Source: CAZYYO01 sp964650965 | GTDB taxonomy: Bacteria; Bacillota; Clostridia; Lachnospirales; Lachnospiraceae | Reading direction: 5' to 3' | DNA: 64,000 nt | Assembly (NCBI GenBank): GCA_964650965.1 | Contig: CAZYYO010000003.1 | Location: 1-64,000, forward strand | Part shown: piece by piece, positions 16,724 through 25,405 of the stretch | Layout: the number at the start of each line of letters is the position of its first letter | Numbering within the stretch: position 1 is the first letter of the stretch | Made by a program: the position numbers and the translations under genes | The notes under the pieces: model-generated | Seen by the model: only the letters and a program-made list of their open reading frames with translations | Database searches by the model: none | What the model was told of the DNA's origin: nothing

Positions 16724-16990
16724 ATGGCAAATGTAGAGTTTGGCGAAAAAGAATTACTTGGAGACGCACTGGCAGCAGCAAAGTTCTCAACAGATAATTA
16801 CAATACATTTTCAAATGAGTGTTCCCATGAGGATGTGCGGTCTACCATGATGCGTATTCTAAATGAAGAACATGAGATACAAAATGAAGTATTTCAAATG
16901 ATGTCACAAAAAGGGTATTATCCCACACCCTCTGCAGAAGAATCCAAAGTGACAGAGGCAAAGCAGCGCTATCAAGCGGGATGCAAATAG
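16724..16990 (+). CDS. CotF-family spore coat protein
   Basis: The 88-residue protein has the coat F domain pattern: GEKELLGDALAAAKFSTDNYN, then CSHEDVRSTMMRILNEEHEIQNEVF and MMSQKGYYP. This is a ferritin-like helical pair with the usual C-terminal GYYPT. The ATG at 16724 is chosen over 16703 because AGAGGAG lies between them at ribosome-binding distance. It follows the 60-residue partner gene directly. Confidence 0.82.
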   Translation: MANVEFGEKELLGDALAAAKFSTDNYNTFSNECSHEDVRSTMMRILNEEHEIQNEVFQMMSQKGYYPTPSAEESKVTEAKQRYQAGCK

Positions 16991-17024
16991 TGAGTATTCT
17001 TTTATCATAGACAATGAATGCTTG

Positions 17025-17072
17025 AAACAAGCCAGGGGCGATTGGAGTCGTATGAGTCACCCTGGCTTGTTT
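17025..17072 (+). terminator. Hairpin after the coat genes
   Basis: AAACAAGCCAGGG and CCCTGGCTTGTTT are perfect 13-base arms around a 22-base loop, 34 bases after the coat gene stop. The run of T after the stem is short, so termination may be weak. Confidence 0.6.
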
Positions 17073-17143
17073 TGCTGTGTTTATTCCAAATAAAATATGA
17101 TATGATATCTTATAGTGAAAAGGTAAATACAAGGAGCATGATG

Positions 17144-17683
17144 ATGAGTAAAATATACTTTGTAAGACATGGACAAACCGTATGGAATGTGGAGAATAAA
17201 ATCTGTGGTGTTACAGACAGCGAATTAACTCCATTGGGACACCAGCAGGCAATGATAGCTGGGGAGAATTTAAAGGCGCAAGGGTTAAAAATTGATAAGA
17301 TTTTGCATTCTCCGCTGACCCGGGCAAGAGATACGGCAGGACACATATCACAGATTACCGGTATTCCTATGGAAGTAGAACCAAGGCTGAAGGAACAGAA
17401 TTTTGGTAAATGGGAGGCTACGCCAAGAGATGGAGAGGAGTTTCAGAAGGCAAAGCGCTGTTTTATAGATTCCTTCCAGGGAGGGGAATCCATGATGCAG
17501 ATGGCGCAGAGGATATACAATTTGTTAGATGAACTAAAAGCAGATATCGAACATACATACCTTCTGGTAGCTCATAATGGAATTTCTAGAGTGGTAAATT
17601 CTTATTTTCATGATATGACCAATGAAGAGTATTCCTCCTTTGGCATTGGAAATTGCGAAATTCGAGAGTATACATTTAAATAG
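17144..17683 (+). CDS. Histidine phosphatase family protein (phosphoglycerate-mutase-like)
   Basis: The 179-residue protein carries the catalytic YFVRHGQTVWN motif at its N-terminus, SPLTRARDTA with the second substrate-binding Arg, EQNFGKWEA, and VAHNGISRV with the second catalytic His. It acts on a phosphorylated small molecule that cannot be specified. Three ATGs occur at 17138, 17141 and 17144. The last is 7 bases from AAGGAG and is preferred. A terminator follows 17 bases after the stop, so it is monocistronic. Confidence 0.88.
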   Translation: MSKIYFVRHGQTVWNVENKICGVTDSELTPLGHQQAMIAGENLKAQGLKIDKILHSPLTRARDTAGHISQITGIPMEVEPRLKEQNFGKWEATPRDGEEFQKAKRCFIDSFQGGESMMQMAQRIYNLLDELKADIEHTYLLVAHNGISRVVNSYFHDMTNEEYSSFGIGNCEIREYTFK

Positions 17684-17700
17684 AAAATAAAAAAGATTTT

Positions 17701-17737
17701 CCGTCAGTTTCTATATTCAGGAACTGGCGGTTTTTTT
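17701..17737 (+). terminator. Intrinsic terminator of the phosphatase gene
   Basis: CCGTCAGTTTC pairs with GGAACTGGCGG (two G-U pairs) around an 8-base loop, followed by seven T. Confidence 0.85.
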
Positions 17738-17784
17738 GCGCATATCATGTAGCATAGAGCAATTTTAGGAAAGGAATCAATCAT

Positions 17785-18030
17785 ATGCTACAAAATTGTG
17801 TTTTTAAAATGTCCGTAGATACCCATCAGTGGGGGAAGGCGGCAGGAATTCGTGCAGTTAAAACCATGGCACAGACAGCCATTGCAATTATTGGAACAGA
17901 AGCGGTTATGTCATCTATAGACTGGAAAATGGTACTGTCTTCTGCACTGGTCGCTGGATTGGTGAGCATTCTTACATCCATCAGCGGGATCCCGGAAGTG
18001 AGCTGCAAGGAGGATGCAAATGGTAATTAA
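17785..18030 (+). CDS. Phage-type holin (r1t-like)
   Basis: An 81-residue protein with two membrane segments (about 27-45 and 48-66) and the WGKAAGIRAVKTMAQTAIA lead typical of r1t-type phage holins. It overlaps an N-acetylmuramoyl-L-alanine amidase gene by 11 bases, making a complete holin-endolysin cassette. No other phage genes are present, so the cassette is either a prophage remnant or has been adopted by the host, for example for mother-cell lysis or protein release. Confidence 0.8.
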   Translation: MLQNCVFKMSVDTHQWGKAAGIRAVKTMAQTAIAIIGTEAVMSSIDWKMVLSSALVAGLVSILTSISGIPEVSCKEDANGN

Positions 18031-18961
18031 TGTACATGCAGGGCACAATTCTCAGTGGAAAAAAGGAAGTGGAGCTGTTGGGTTGATTCACGAATCCGCA
18101 GAAAATCGGGTGGTGAAAAATCTTGTATTGTCAAACCTTCGAAGGTTGGGGCACACAGTATATGACTGTACGCAGGATGACGGAGCAGATCAAAAAGATG
18201 TGCTGAAGAAAATTGTAGAAGCATGTAATACCAATCAGGTAGATTTGGACATCTCCATACATTTTAATGCAGGGCGAAAAGACCTTACAGGTGATGGAAA
18301 TATTGGAGGAACGGAGATTTATGTATACAATAGGAACAGTAAAGCGATTCCAGTGGCAAAAAAGATATTGGCAAACATAGTAAAAATAGGTTTCCGAAAT
18401 AGAGGAATAAAATATGGAGAAAACTTATATGTGCTGCGAAATACCAAGGCACCTGCCATATTAATTGAGTGCTGTTTTGTGGATGATAAGGATGATACCA
18501 ACTTGTATAATGCACAAACCATGGCTGCCGCAATTGTAAAAGGAATTACAGGACAGAACCTGGTAGAGGGAAATGAACCAATCAAAGAAGAAGTGACAAA
18601 TGAACTCCAGGAGCCAGAGAAGATAAGGTCTGACTATGAAATATTCATTATGGGATTACAGTATCGTTTAGGTCAAGAGGTAACCGGGCAAAATGTTAAC
18701 GAAATTTTTGCAGTAGCCCCTACGGTATCTGCAGTAAGAAATCGCCATCATGAAGTGGTAACTCCATTAGAAAGATATCTGAAAACCTTAGGATATTATG
18801 CAGGTAAGATTGAAGCTGATGAGGGAAAAACACCCATCTTTGGAAGGGGTATGACTGCCGCGGTGAATCGATATCAGAAAGAAATTCTTCAATATAAAAA
18901 AGTCGACGGTGAAATCACCGCCGGTAAAAAAATGTGGAAGAGCTTATTAAAGATAAAATAA
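18020..18961 (+). CDS. N-acetylmuramoyl-L-alanine amidase (endolysin-like)
   Basis: The 313-residue protein has an Amidase_3 domain over residues 1-180 with zinc-site segments INVHAGHN, ESAENRVV, DISIHFNA and the catalytic Glu in LIECCF. The C-terminal 100 residues (LERYLKTLGYYAGKIEAD, then FGRGMTAAVNRYQKEI) resemble a peptidoglycan-binding domain. The ATG at 18020 lies 7 bases from AAGGAGG and is preferred to 18014. There is no signal peptide, so export probably depends on the holin encoded just upstream. It ends 4 bases before the tRNA-Val gene. Confidence 0.88.
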   Translation: MVINVHAGHNSQWKKGSGAVGLIHESAENRVVKNLVLSNLRRLGHTVYDCTQDDGADQKDVLKKIVEACNTNQVDLDISIHFNAGRKDLTGDGNIGGTEIYVYNRNSKAIPVAKKILANIVKIGFRNRGIKYGENLYVLRNTKAPAILIECCFVDDKDDTNLYNAQTMAAAIVKGITGQNLVEGNEPIKEEVTNELQEPEKIRSDYEIFIMGLQYRLGQEVTGQNVNEIFAVAPTVSAVRNRHHEVVTPLERYLKTLGYYAGKIEADEGKTPIFGRGMTAAVNRYQKEILQYKKVDGEITAGKKMWKSLLKIK

Positions 18962-18965
18962 AGAA

Positions 18966-19039
18966 TGGAAGTAACGGGGCTCGAACCCGTGACCTTTCGC
19001 GTGTGAGGCGAACGCTCATCCCAGCTGAGCTATACTTCC
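18966..19039 (-). tRNA. tRNA-Val (anticodon CAC)
   Basis: Read on the minus strand, the gene begins GGAAGTATAGCTCAGCTGGG and folds into a complete cloverleaf. The seven-base acceptor stem is GGAAGTA with TACTTCC, the anticodon loop is CTCACAC, and the T arm contains GGTTCGAGCC with discriminator A. The 3' CCA is not encoded. Its 3' end faces the lysis cassette. Confidence 0.95.
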
Positions 19040-19157
19040 ACAGGAAATCTAATAAAAATTATAGCACTCTGGGGGATGATTGCAATATGTTTCTTTAGAA
19101 AATTGTGATATTTGTTTGCATTAGAAATGCAGACACAGAATTTTTACAAAATATACG

Positions 19158-19250
19158 TTGACATTTGTAAAGAACGGTCTATAATAAACAATGTTCATAT
19201 CCGAACAATTCGGAGGTGAACAATTCATAACCAAACAGTTCGGAAATGAA
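19158..19250 (+). promoter_or_regulatory. marR promoter with tandem palindromes
   Basis: TTGACA (19158-19163) and TATAAT (19180-19185), 16 bases apart, give a strong promoter. Downstream lie CCGAACAATTCGG (19201-19213), TGAACAATTCA (19217-19227) and GTTCGGAAATGAAC (19239-19252), all variants of GAAC/GTTC symmetry. They fall in the untranslated leader, where a bound MarR repressor would block elongation or initiation. Confidence 0.65.
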
Positions 19251-19268
19251 CCAAACAGGAGTGAGATA

Positions 19269-19745
19269 ATGAAAAAACAGGAATGGATTGGATTCCAAAC
19301 AAGATACCTGTCTAAAATGATAGGATGCCGTCTTCACCAGAAGGAGATGGAAAGTGGTGCTGATACAGTGACAGCAACGCATGGATGGATTATCGGATAT
19401 CTATGGGAGCACCGGGAAGAAGAAATCTATCAGAAGGATTTGGAGCGGGAATTCCATATGGCCAGGTCCTCTATCACAGGCATCGTGCAGATTATGGAAA
19501 ACAATGGGTATATTAAGCGTACGCTTGTAGCACACGATGCTAGATTAAAGAAGATAGAATTGACACCTAGAGGAGTAGAATTTCATAAAAACACCCATAG
19601 AAATATGGAAGAGCTTGAGCTAGAGGTGAAGCAGGGAATTTCTCCAGAAGATTTGAATACGTATTATCGTGTGACAGAACAGATGAAGAAGAATTTGCAG
19701 ATGTATTTGGATGCGGGAAGCGACCAATGTACATCTCGCGAATAG
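19269..19745 (+). CDS. MarR-family transcriptional regulator
   Basis: The 158-residue protein has the winged-helix core of MarR regulators: HGWIIGYLWEH, YQKDLEREFHMARSSITGIVQIMENNGYI as recognition region (about 47-78) and RLKKIELTPRGVEF as wing. The ATG at 19269 lies after AGGAGTGAG. Longer in-frame starts run through the operator repeats and are unlikely. It is followed within 30 bases by a heterodimeric multidrug-type ABC exporter, which it probably represses. Confidence 0.88.
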   Translation: MKKQEWIGFQTRYLSKMIGCRLHQKEMESGADTVTATHGWIIGYLWEHREEEIYQKDLEREFHMARSSITGIVQIMENNGYIKRTLVAHDARLKKIELTPRGVEFHKNTHRNMEELELEVKQGISPEDLNTYYRVTEQMKKNLQMYLDAGSDQCTSRE

Positions 19746-19772
19746 GTAAGAATGATACGAGAGGAGATCTAT

Positions 19773-21524
19773 ATGTTAAAAACATTAGGAAAACAGGTTA
19801 AGGAATTTAAGAAAGATTCCATATTGACCCCATTATTTATGCTGCTGGAAGTAGCAATGGAGATGATTATCCCATTACTTATGGCATCCATTATTGATGA
19901 TGGAGTAAACAAAGGGAATCTTCAGCACATTTTTATTATTGGTGCATTTATGGTAGCTGCTGCAGGCATTGGATTATGGAGCGGTGTCATGGGAGGAAAA
20001 TATGGCGCCAGCGCATCTACTGGATTTGCAAGAAACCTAAGAGCGGGAATGTTCCGCAATATTCAGAATTATTCTTTTGCAAATATTGATAAATTCTCAA
20101 CGGCAGGATTGGTAACACGTCTTACAACGGATGTAACTAACGTCCAGAATGCATACCAGATGATTCTTCGTATGGGAATGAGAGCCCCTGCAAGCTTAAT
20201 CGTTGCAATGATTATGGCATTTATTGTCAGCCCAAGGCTGGCTACGATTTACCTTGTGGTAGTGGTAATTTTAGCAATTTGTCTGTTTTCTATTATTTTC
20301 TTTGTAAGAAAGATTTTTGACGTAGTATTTAAGAAATATGACGATTTAAATGCCAGCGTACAGGAGAATATTTCCGGGATTCGTGTGGTAAAAGCCTATG
20401 TTAGAGAAGAATACGAAAAACAGAAATTCCAGAAGGCTAGCGGTAATTTATATAAGATGTTTATTAAAGCAGAGACAATTTTATCACTGAACTCACCATT
20501 TATGATGCTGGCAGTGTATTCCTGTATCCTGTTGGTAAGCTGGTTAGGTGCTCAGATGATTGTAGGGTCAACTCTTACAACAGGAGAATTAATGAGCCTT
20601 CTTTCCTATTGTATGAATATTCTTATGAGCTTAATGATGCTTTCCTTTGTATTTGTAATGATTTCTATGAGTATGGCAAGTGGGGAACGTATTGCAGAAG
20701 TGTTAAATGAAGAGCCAAGTATTGTAAATCCTGAAAATCCAGTAATGGAAGTTAAGGATGGAAGTATTGATTTCAATCATGTAAATTTTGCCTATGGAGC
20801 GGATAGTCAGGAATATGTGTTAGAGGACATTGATCTCCATATCCAGTCAGGTGAGACCATTGGTATCCTAGGAGGTACCGGAAGTGCCAAGACAACCCTG
20901 GTAAATCTGATTTCCCGTCTATATGATGTATCAGAGGGAGCGGTTGAAGTAGGTGGCGTTGATGTACGTAAATACGATTTGGAAGTAATTCGTGATCAAG
21001 TGTCTGTAGTGCTGCAAAACAATGTATTGTTTTCTGGAACCATTTTAGATAACCTTCGCTGGGGAGACCAGAATGCAACCGAAGAACAGTGTAAAGAGGC
21101 GGCAAGACAGGCTTGTGCAGATGAATTTATTGAGAAATTCCCAGAGGGATACCATACCCATATTGAACAGGGAGGAACCAATGTTTCCGGCGGACAGCGT
21201 CAGCGTTTATGTATTGCCAGAGCTCTTTTAAAGAAGCCGAAGGTTCTCATATTAGATGACAGTACCAGTGCAGTGGATACTGCTACAGATGCTAAGATAC
21301 GTAAGGCCTTTCGAGAAGAAATTCCAAATACAACCAAGCTAATTATTGCACAGAGAATTTCTTCCGTACAGGATGCAGACCGAATTATCGTTATGGATAA
21401 TGGTCGGATTGATGGCGTTGGAAGTCATGAGCAGTTGCTGGCATCCAATGAAATTTATAAAGATGTTTATGAATCTCAAACTGGCGGTGGAACCGGTGAT
21501 TTTGATGAGAAGGAGGGTGAATAA
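19773..21524 (+). CDS. ABC exporter half, degenerate-site subunit (BmrC/TM287-like)
   Basis: The 583-residue protein joins a six-helix membrane domain (about 1-320) to an ATPase domain. Walker A reads GGTGSAKTT, the signature NVSGGQRQRLCIA, and Walker B is followed by Asp (LILDDSTSAVD) rather than the catalytic Glu. That Asp marks the non-catalytic subunit in heterodimeric exporters such as BmrCD and TM287/288. The partner gene starts 2 bases after the stop. The ATG at 19773, 6 bases after AGGAG, is the best start. The substrate is unknown. MarR control suggests a toxic compound. Confidence 0.9.
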   Translation: MLKTLGKQVKEFKKDSILTPLFMLLEVAMEMIIPLLMASIIDDGVNKGNLQHIFIIGAFMVAAAGIGLWSGVMGGKYGASASTGFARNLRAGMFRNIQNYSFANIDKFSTAGLVTRLTTDVTNVQNAYQMILRMGMRAPASLIVAMIMAFIVSPRLATIYLVVVVILAICLFSIIFFVRKIFDVVFKKYDDLNASVQENISGIRVVKAYVREEYEKQKFQKASGNLYKMFIKAETILSLNSPFMMLAVYSCILLVSWLGAQMIVGSTLTTGELMSLLSYCMNILMSLMMLSFVFVMISMSMASGERIAEVLNEEPSIVNPENPVMEVKDGSIDFNHVNFAYGADSQEYVLEDIDLHIQSGETIGILGGTGSAKTTLVNLISRLYDVSEGAVEVGGVDVRKYDLEVIRDQVSVVLQNNVLFSGTILDNLRWGDQNATEEQCKEAARQACADEFIEKFPEGYHTHIEQGGTNVSGGQRQRLCIARALLKKPKVLILDDSTSAVDTATDAKIRKAFREEIPNTTKLIIAQRISSVQDADRIIVMDNGRIDGVGSHEQLLASNEIYKDVYESQTGGGTGDFDEKEGE

Positions 21525-21526
21525 TT

Positions 21527-23425
21527 ATGCCAAGACAAATGACAAAACCAGCAGATCGAAAAAGTATTAAGGCATCCTCCCATGCAATGGGACGACTGAT
21601 ACAATATGTATTTCAGAAATATCCCATACATTTAATTGCAGTGGTTATCTGTATTGTTGTTAGTGTATTATGCAATGTACAGGGAACACTGTTTATGCAG
21701 AATCTTATTGATGATTATATTACGCCAATGCTAAAGACGCAGGGCAGCGACTTTGGCCCTTTGTTAGGTGCCATTACCCGTGTAGCAGGCTTTTACGGGC
21801 TGGGTATTGTAACTACATTTTTATCTAACTTTATTATGGTATTTGTAACCCAGGGAACGTTGCGAAAGCTTCGGGATGATATGTTCACCCATATGGAGGA
21901 CCTGCCAATCCGATTCTTCGATACGCACGCCCATGGTGATATTATGTCTGGATATACCAACGATATTGATACACTGCGACAGATGATTAGCCAGAGTATG
22001 CCTCAGCTGTTAAACAGCTCCATTACCATAGTAACGGTTCTTGTGTGTATGATTCGCTTAAATATCATCTTAACCTTGATTACTTTGGCTATGGTAGGCG
22101 TGATGCTTATCGTTACCAAGAAGCTTGCAGGTCAATCTGCCAAATATTTTATGCAGCAGCAAAGAGACATTGGTATTGTAAATGGAAATATTGAAGAGAT
22201 GATGAACGGACAGAAGGTAGTTAAGGTATTCTGTCATGAGGGAGAAAGCATCAAGAAATTTGATGAATTAAATGATCAGTTGTTTGAAAGTGCCAACCAG
22301 GCAAATAAGTTTGCAAATATTTTAATGCCTGCAAATGCTCAGATTGGTAATATCAGTTATGTGATTGTTGCCGTAGTGGGTGGTATATTAGCCATTGGAG
22401 GAGTAGGCGGATTTACCCTGGGTGGACTTGCCAGCTTCCTTACCTTTAACAAGAGCTTTAGCATGCCAATTAACCAGATTTCACAGCAGCTGAACTTTAT
22501 AGTTATGGCTATGGCTGGTGCAGAACGAATCTTTGCACTACTGGATGAGAAGCCGGAAGTGGATGATGGATATGTAACCTTAGTAAACTGTCGAGAAGAA
22601 AATGGACAAATTGTAGAGACTACAGAGCGAACAGGAAGCTGGGCGTGGAGACATGAACATCAGGCAGATGGCAGCGTAGATTATATTCCTCTTAAGGGGG
22701 ATGTGGTCTTTAATGATGTGGACTTTGCCTATAATCCGGATAAAACTGTACTTCACAATATTAAGCTGTTTGCCACTCCGGGACAGAAAATTGCATTCGT
22801 CGGAGCAACCGGAGCAGGAAAAACGACCATTACCAATTTGATTAATCGGTTCTATGACATCTCAGATGGTAAGATTCGATATGACGGAATTAACATTAAC
22901 AAGATTAAGAAGGATGACCTGCGTCATTCCTTAGGCATTGTATTACAGGATACCCATTTGTTTACAGGAACGGTTATGGATAATATCCGCTACGGTAAGC
23001 TAGATGCCACAGATCAGGAAGTTAAGGAAGCTGCTAAGTTGGCAAATGCTGACGGATTTATTAAAAAGCTGCCACATGGATACGAGACAGTATTAACAGG
23101 CGATGGAGCAAACCTGAGTCAGGGACAGCGTCAGCTTCTTGCCATTGCCAGAGCAGCAATTGCAGATCCACCTGTATTGATTCTAGACGAAGCTACCAGC
23201 TCCATCGATACCAGAACAGAAAAAATTGTTCAGGATGGAATGGACAAACTGATGCATGGAAGAACAACCTTTGTTATTGCGCATCGACTATCTACCATTC
23301 GTAACAGTGATTGTATTATGGTATTGGATCAGGGACGAATTATCGAACGAGGAAATCACGAAGAACTAATCAAGGAAAAAGGAAAATATTACCAACTGTA
23401 CACTGGAAAAATCATGAACGCATAG
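21527..23425 (+). CDS. ABC exporter half, catalytic subunit (BmrD/TM288-like)
   Basis: The 632-residue protein has a six-helix membrane domain, then an insertion of about 40 residues before the ATPase domain (around TERTGSWAWRHEHQADG). The ATPase has intact motifs: GATGAGKTT, LSQGQRQLLAIARA and LILDEATSSID with the catalytic Glu. It pairs with the degenerate subunit upstream, giving one active and one inactive ATP site. The signature reads LSQGQ, a known variant in this subunit. Both genes lie behind the MarR-controlled promoter. Confidence 0.9.
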   Translation: MPRQMTKPADRKSIKASSHAMGRLIQYVFQKYPIHLIAVVICIVVSVLCNVQGTLFMQNLIDDYITPMLKTQGSDFGPLLGAITRVAGFYGLGIVTTFLSNFIMVFVTQGTLRKLRDDMFTHMEDLPIRFFDTHAHGDIMSGYTNDIDTLRQMISQSMPQLLNSSITIVTVLVCMIRLNIILTLITLAMVGVMLIVTKKLAGQSAKYFMQQQRDIGIVNGNIEEMMNGQKVVKVFCHEGESIKKFDELNDQLFESANQANKFANILMPANAQIGNISYVIVAVVGGILAIGGVGGFTLGGLASFLTFNKSFSMPINQISQQLNFIVMAMAGAERIFALLDEKPEVDDGYVTLVNCREENGQIVETTERTGSWAWRHEHQADGSVDYIPLKGDVVFNDVDFAYNPDKTVLHNIKLFATPGQKIAFVGATGAGKTTITNLINRFYDISDGKIRYDGININKIKKDDLRHSLGIVLQDTHLFTGTVMDNIRYGKLDATDQEVKEAAKLANADGFIKKLPHGYETVLTGDGANLSQGQRQLLAIARAAIADPPVLILDEATSSIDTRTEKIVQDGMDKLMHGRTTFVIAHRLSTIRNSDCIMVLDQGRIIERGNHEELIKEKGKYYQLYTGKIMNA

Positions 23426-23477
23426 AAAATTAAAAGATGATTAAACAAAAGCGACTAAACTTTTTGAGAAAAATAAC

Positions 23478-23592
23478 CCCCCAGGAGGCTTGTGCAGCGG
23501 TTGCTCCTTTGGTACATTGATAGAAGATAATTACCAGCTGTCTATGAAGATCACATATAGGCAGGCGAAAGATAACAAGGAGGAAATATATT
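23478..23592 (+). ncRNA. Structured leader upstream of cbiM, possible metal-responsive element
   Basis: Three consecutive stems can form: GGAG with CTCC (23484-23509), TGGTA with TACCA (23509-23537), and GCTGTCTAT with ATATAGGCAGGC (23537-23569). The last is followed by GAAAGATAACAAGGAGG with the cbiM ribosome binding site. The compact multistem form and G-rich internal segments just before a cobalt/nickel transporter suggest a NiCo (czcD-type) riboswitch. I could not confirm its consensus by eye. No cobalamin-riboswitch core is seen. Confidence 0.35.
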
Positions 23593-24600
23593 ATGCACAT
23601 GGCAGATGCGTTAGTTGCGCCAGCCGTAGGGGGTGCACTCTATGTATGCTCAGCGGCAGCAGCAGCTTATTCTATTAAGAAGGTTCGTGAGGAAGATGAT
23701 CCAAAAAAAATACCCATGATGGGGGTAATGGGGGCATTTGTATTTGCGACCCAAATGATTAATTTTACCATACCAGGTACCGGTTCCTCAGGTCATTTGT
23801 GCGGTGGAATGCTTCTATCTGCATTATTAGGACCGTATGCAGGATTTCTTACCATGATAGGAGTGCTACTGGTTCAGTGCCTTCTGTTTGCAGATGGAGG
23901 AATTCTTGCATTAGGCTGTAATGTATGGAATATGGCGTTTTATGGATGCTTTATGGGAGCATTGCTGATCTGGAAACCATTGATGAAAAAGGGGGCAGGA
24001 AAAGGGAAGATTATGCTTGCATCTATCCTTGGATGTGTGTTGACACTTCAGCTGGGAGCATTTTCCGTATCCCTTGAGACCTTGGCCTCGGGAATCACCG
24101 AATTACCCTTTGCCGTATTTGTTGGAACGATGCAGCCGATTCATCTGGCAATTGGATTCGTAGAGGGGCTGATTACAGCAGCGGTACTGGTATTTGTATA
24201 TGAAGCAAGACCGGAGCTGTTATGGGGAATTAAGAAAGAAGAACAGTCAGAAAGCCGCTTATCCTTTAAGAAGACAATATTGGTGCTTGCAATTGTAGCT
24301 GCACTGATTGGTGGAGTAGTATCCTTATTTGCATCTTCTTATCCAGATGGGTTGGAGTGGTCTATGGAACAGGTGACTGGAAGTACAGAGCTAGAGGCAG
24401 ATGGAGATGCATATGCGGCTGCAGAAGAAATTCAGGAGAAAACAGCATTGTTACCGGATTATAGCTTCAGCAATTCTGACTCTGTAGCAGGCACATCATT
24501 CTCGGGAATCGTAGGAGGATTGGTTGTTGTAGTCCTTTGTATAGGAGCGAGCTATGCGCTTCGATTCTTTCGAAAAAAAGGAAAAATAGCAGAAGCATAG
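23593..24600 (+). CDS. cbiM: ECF cobalt/nickel transporter, CbiM with fused PDGLE (CbiN-like) domain
   Basis: The 335-residue protein starts Met-His-Met-Ala-Asp, keeping the N-terminal metal-binding Met-His of CbiM/NikM. It has about seven membrane segments to residue 215, with GSSGHLCGG holding another conserved histidine. The C-terminal part (YPDGLEWSMEQVTGSTELE, about 250-268, plus one more membrane helix) is the PDGLE domain that is separate as CbiN or NikN in other systems. It is the substrate-specific component, followed by the T component and the ATPase. Cobalt versus nickel cannot be decided from sequence. Confidence 0.9.
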   Translation: MHMADALVAPAVGGALYVCSAAAAAYSIKKVREEDDPKKIPMMGVMGAFVFATQMINFTIPGTGSSGHLCGGMLLSALLGPYAGFLTMIGVLLVQCLLFADGGILALGCNVWNMAFYGCFMGALLIWKPLMKKGAGKGKIMLASILGCVLTLQLGAFSVSLETLASGITELPFAVFVGTMQPIHLAIGFVEGLITAAVLVFVYEARPELLWGIKKEEQSESRLSFKKTILVLAIVAALIGGVVSLFASSYPDGLEWSMEQVTGSTELEADGDAYAAAEEIQEKTALLPDYSFSNSDSVAGTSFSGIVGGLVVVVLCIGASYALRFFRKKGKIAEA

Positions 24601-24604
24601 GAAA

Positions 24605-25405
24605 ATGGCAGATATTCAACATACATTACATGAAATTGAAAAGTTGGAGACTTTACAGCAAAGAAACCAGTGGGTGAATCGAATTCATCCACTGGTTAAA
24701 GTTTTGCTGACAGTTTTTTATATAGCAATCGTGGTATCTTTTTCCAGATATCAATTGATTGCTATTTTGTGTATGTGCATATATCCTGTTTTTATGTTTA
24801 ATATTGGAGAACTATCTTTTCGAGACTGCCTGCACCGTCTACGGATTATTTTACCCATGGTATGCATTGTGGGTGTTTTTAATCCTTTTTTTGATCGTGA
24901 GATTATTGTATATCTAGGAACCATTCCGATTTCTGGAGGTGTCCTTTCTATGCTGACGTTAATGGTGAAAGGCGTTTTAACAGTAATAGCAGCATATTTA
25001 CTCATTGCCACCACAGGAATAGATGATATCTGCTATGCGCTTCGCAGGATTCATGTACCTAGGATATTGGTGACCATAGTTTTATTAATCTACCGATATA
25101 TTCATATTTTATTGGAAGAGGCAGAACATATTGTAACGGCCTATCGCTTACGGGCACCTGGACAAAAGGGCATACACTACAAGGCCTGGGGCTCTTTGGC
25201 GGGGCAGTTACTGATGCGAAGTATGGATCGGGCAGAAAATGTGTATGAAAGTATGTGTATACGAGGCTTTCGAGGAGAATTTGCGGGGCAAAAAAAACAG
25301 CGGATAACATGTGGCGATTTTCTGTTTTTTGCAATCTGGATGATAATCTTGTTACTATTGCGATATACCAATGTAATTGAATGGATCGGAGGACTATTTG
25401 TATGA
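24605..25405 (+). CDS. cbiQ: ECF transporter T component CbiQ
   Basis: A 266-residue membrane protein with about five membrane segments and the two Ala-Arg-Gly-type cytoplasmic coupling motifs seen here as RLRAPGQ (about 180-186) and SMCIRGFRGEF (about 217-227). These are where T components contact the ATPase. It starts 4 bases after cbiM and overlaps the ATPase start by 4 bases. Confidence 0.88.
   Translation: MADIQHTLHEIEKLETLQQRNQWVNRIHPLVKVLLTVFYIAIVVSFSRYQLIAILCMCIYPVFMFNIGELSFRDCLHRLRIILPMVCIVGVFNPFFDREIIVYLGTIPISGGVLSMLTLMVKGVLTVIAAYLLIATTGIDDICYALRRIHVPRILVTIVLLIYRYIHILLEEAEHIVTAYRLRAPGQKGIHYKAWGSLAGQLLMRSMDRAENVYESMCIRGFRGEFAGQKKQRITCGDFLFFAIWMIILLLLRYTNVIEWIGGLFV

Noticed and set aside
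17785..19039. Intact prophage
   Set aside because: Only holin and amidase genes are present. There is no integrase, repressor, terminase or structural gene within the surrounding 10 kb.
23426..23592. Cobalamin riboswitch before cbiM
   Set aside because: The conserved B12-box sequence is not present, so only an unnamed structured leader is reported.
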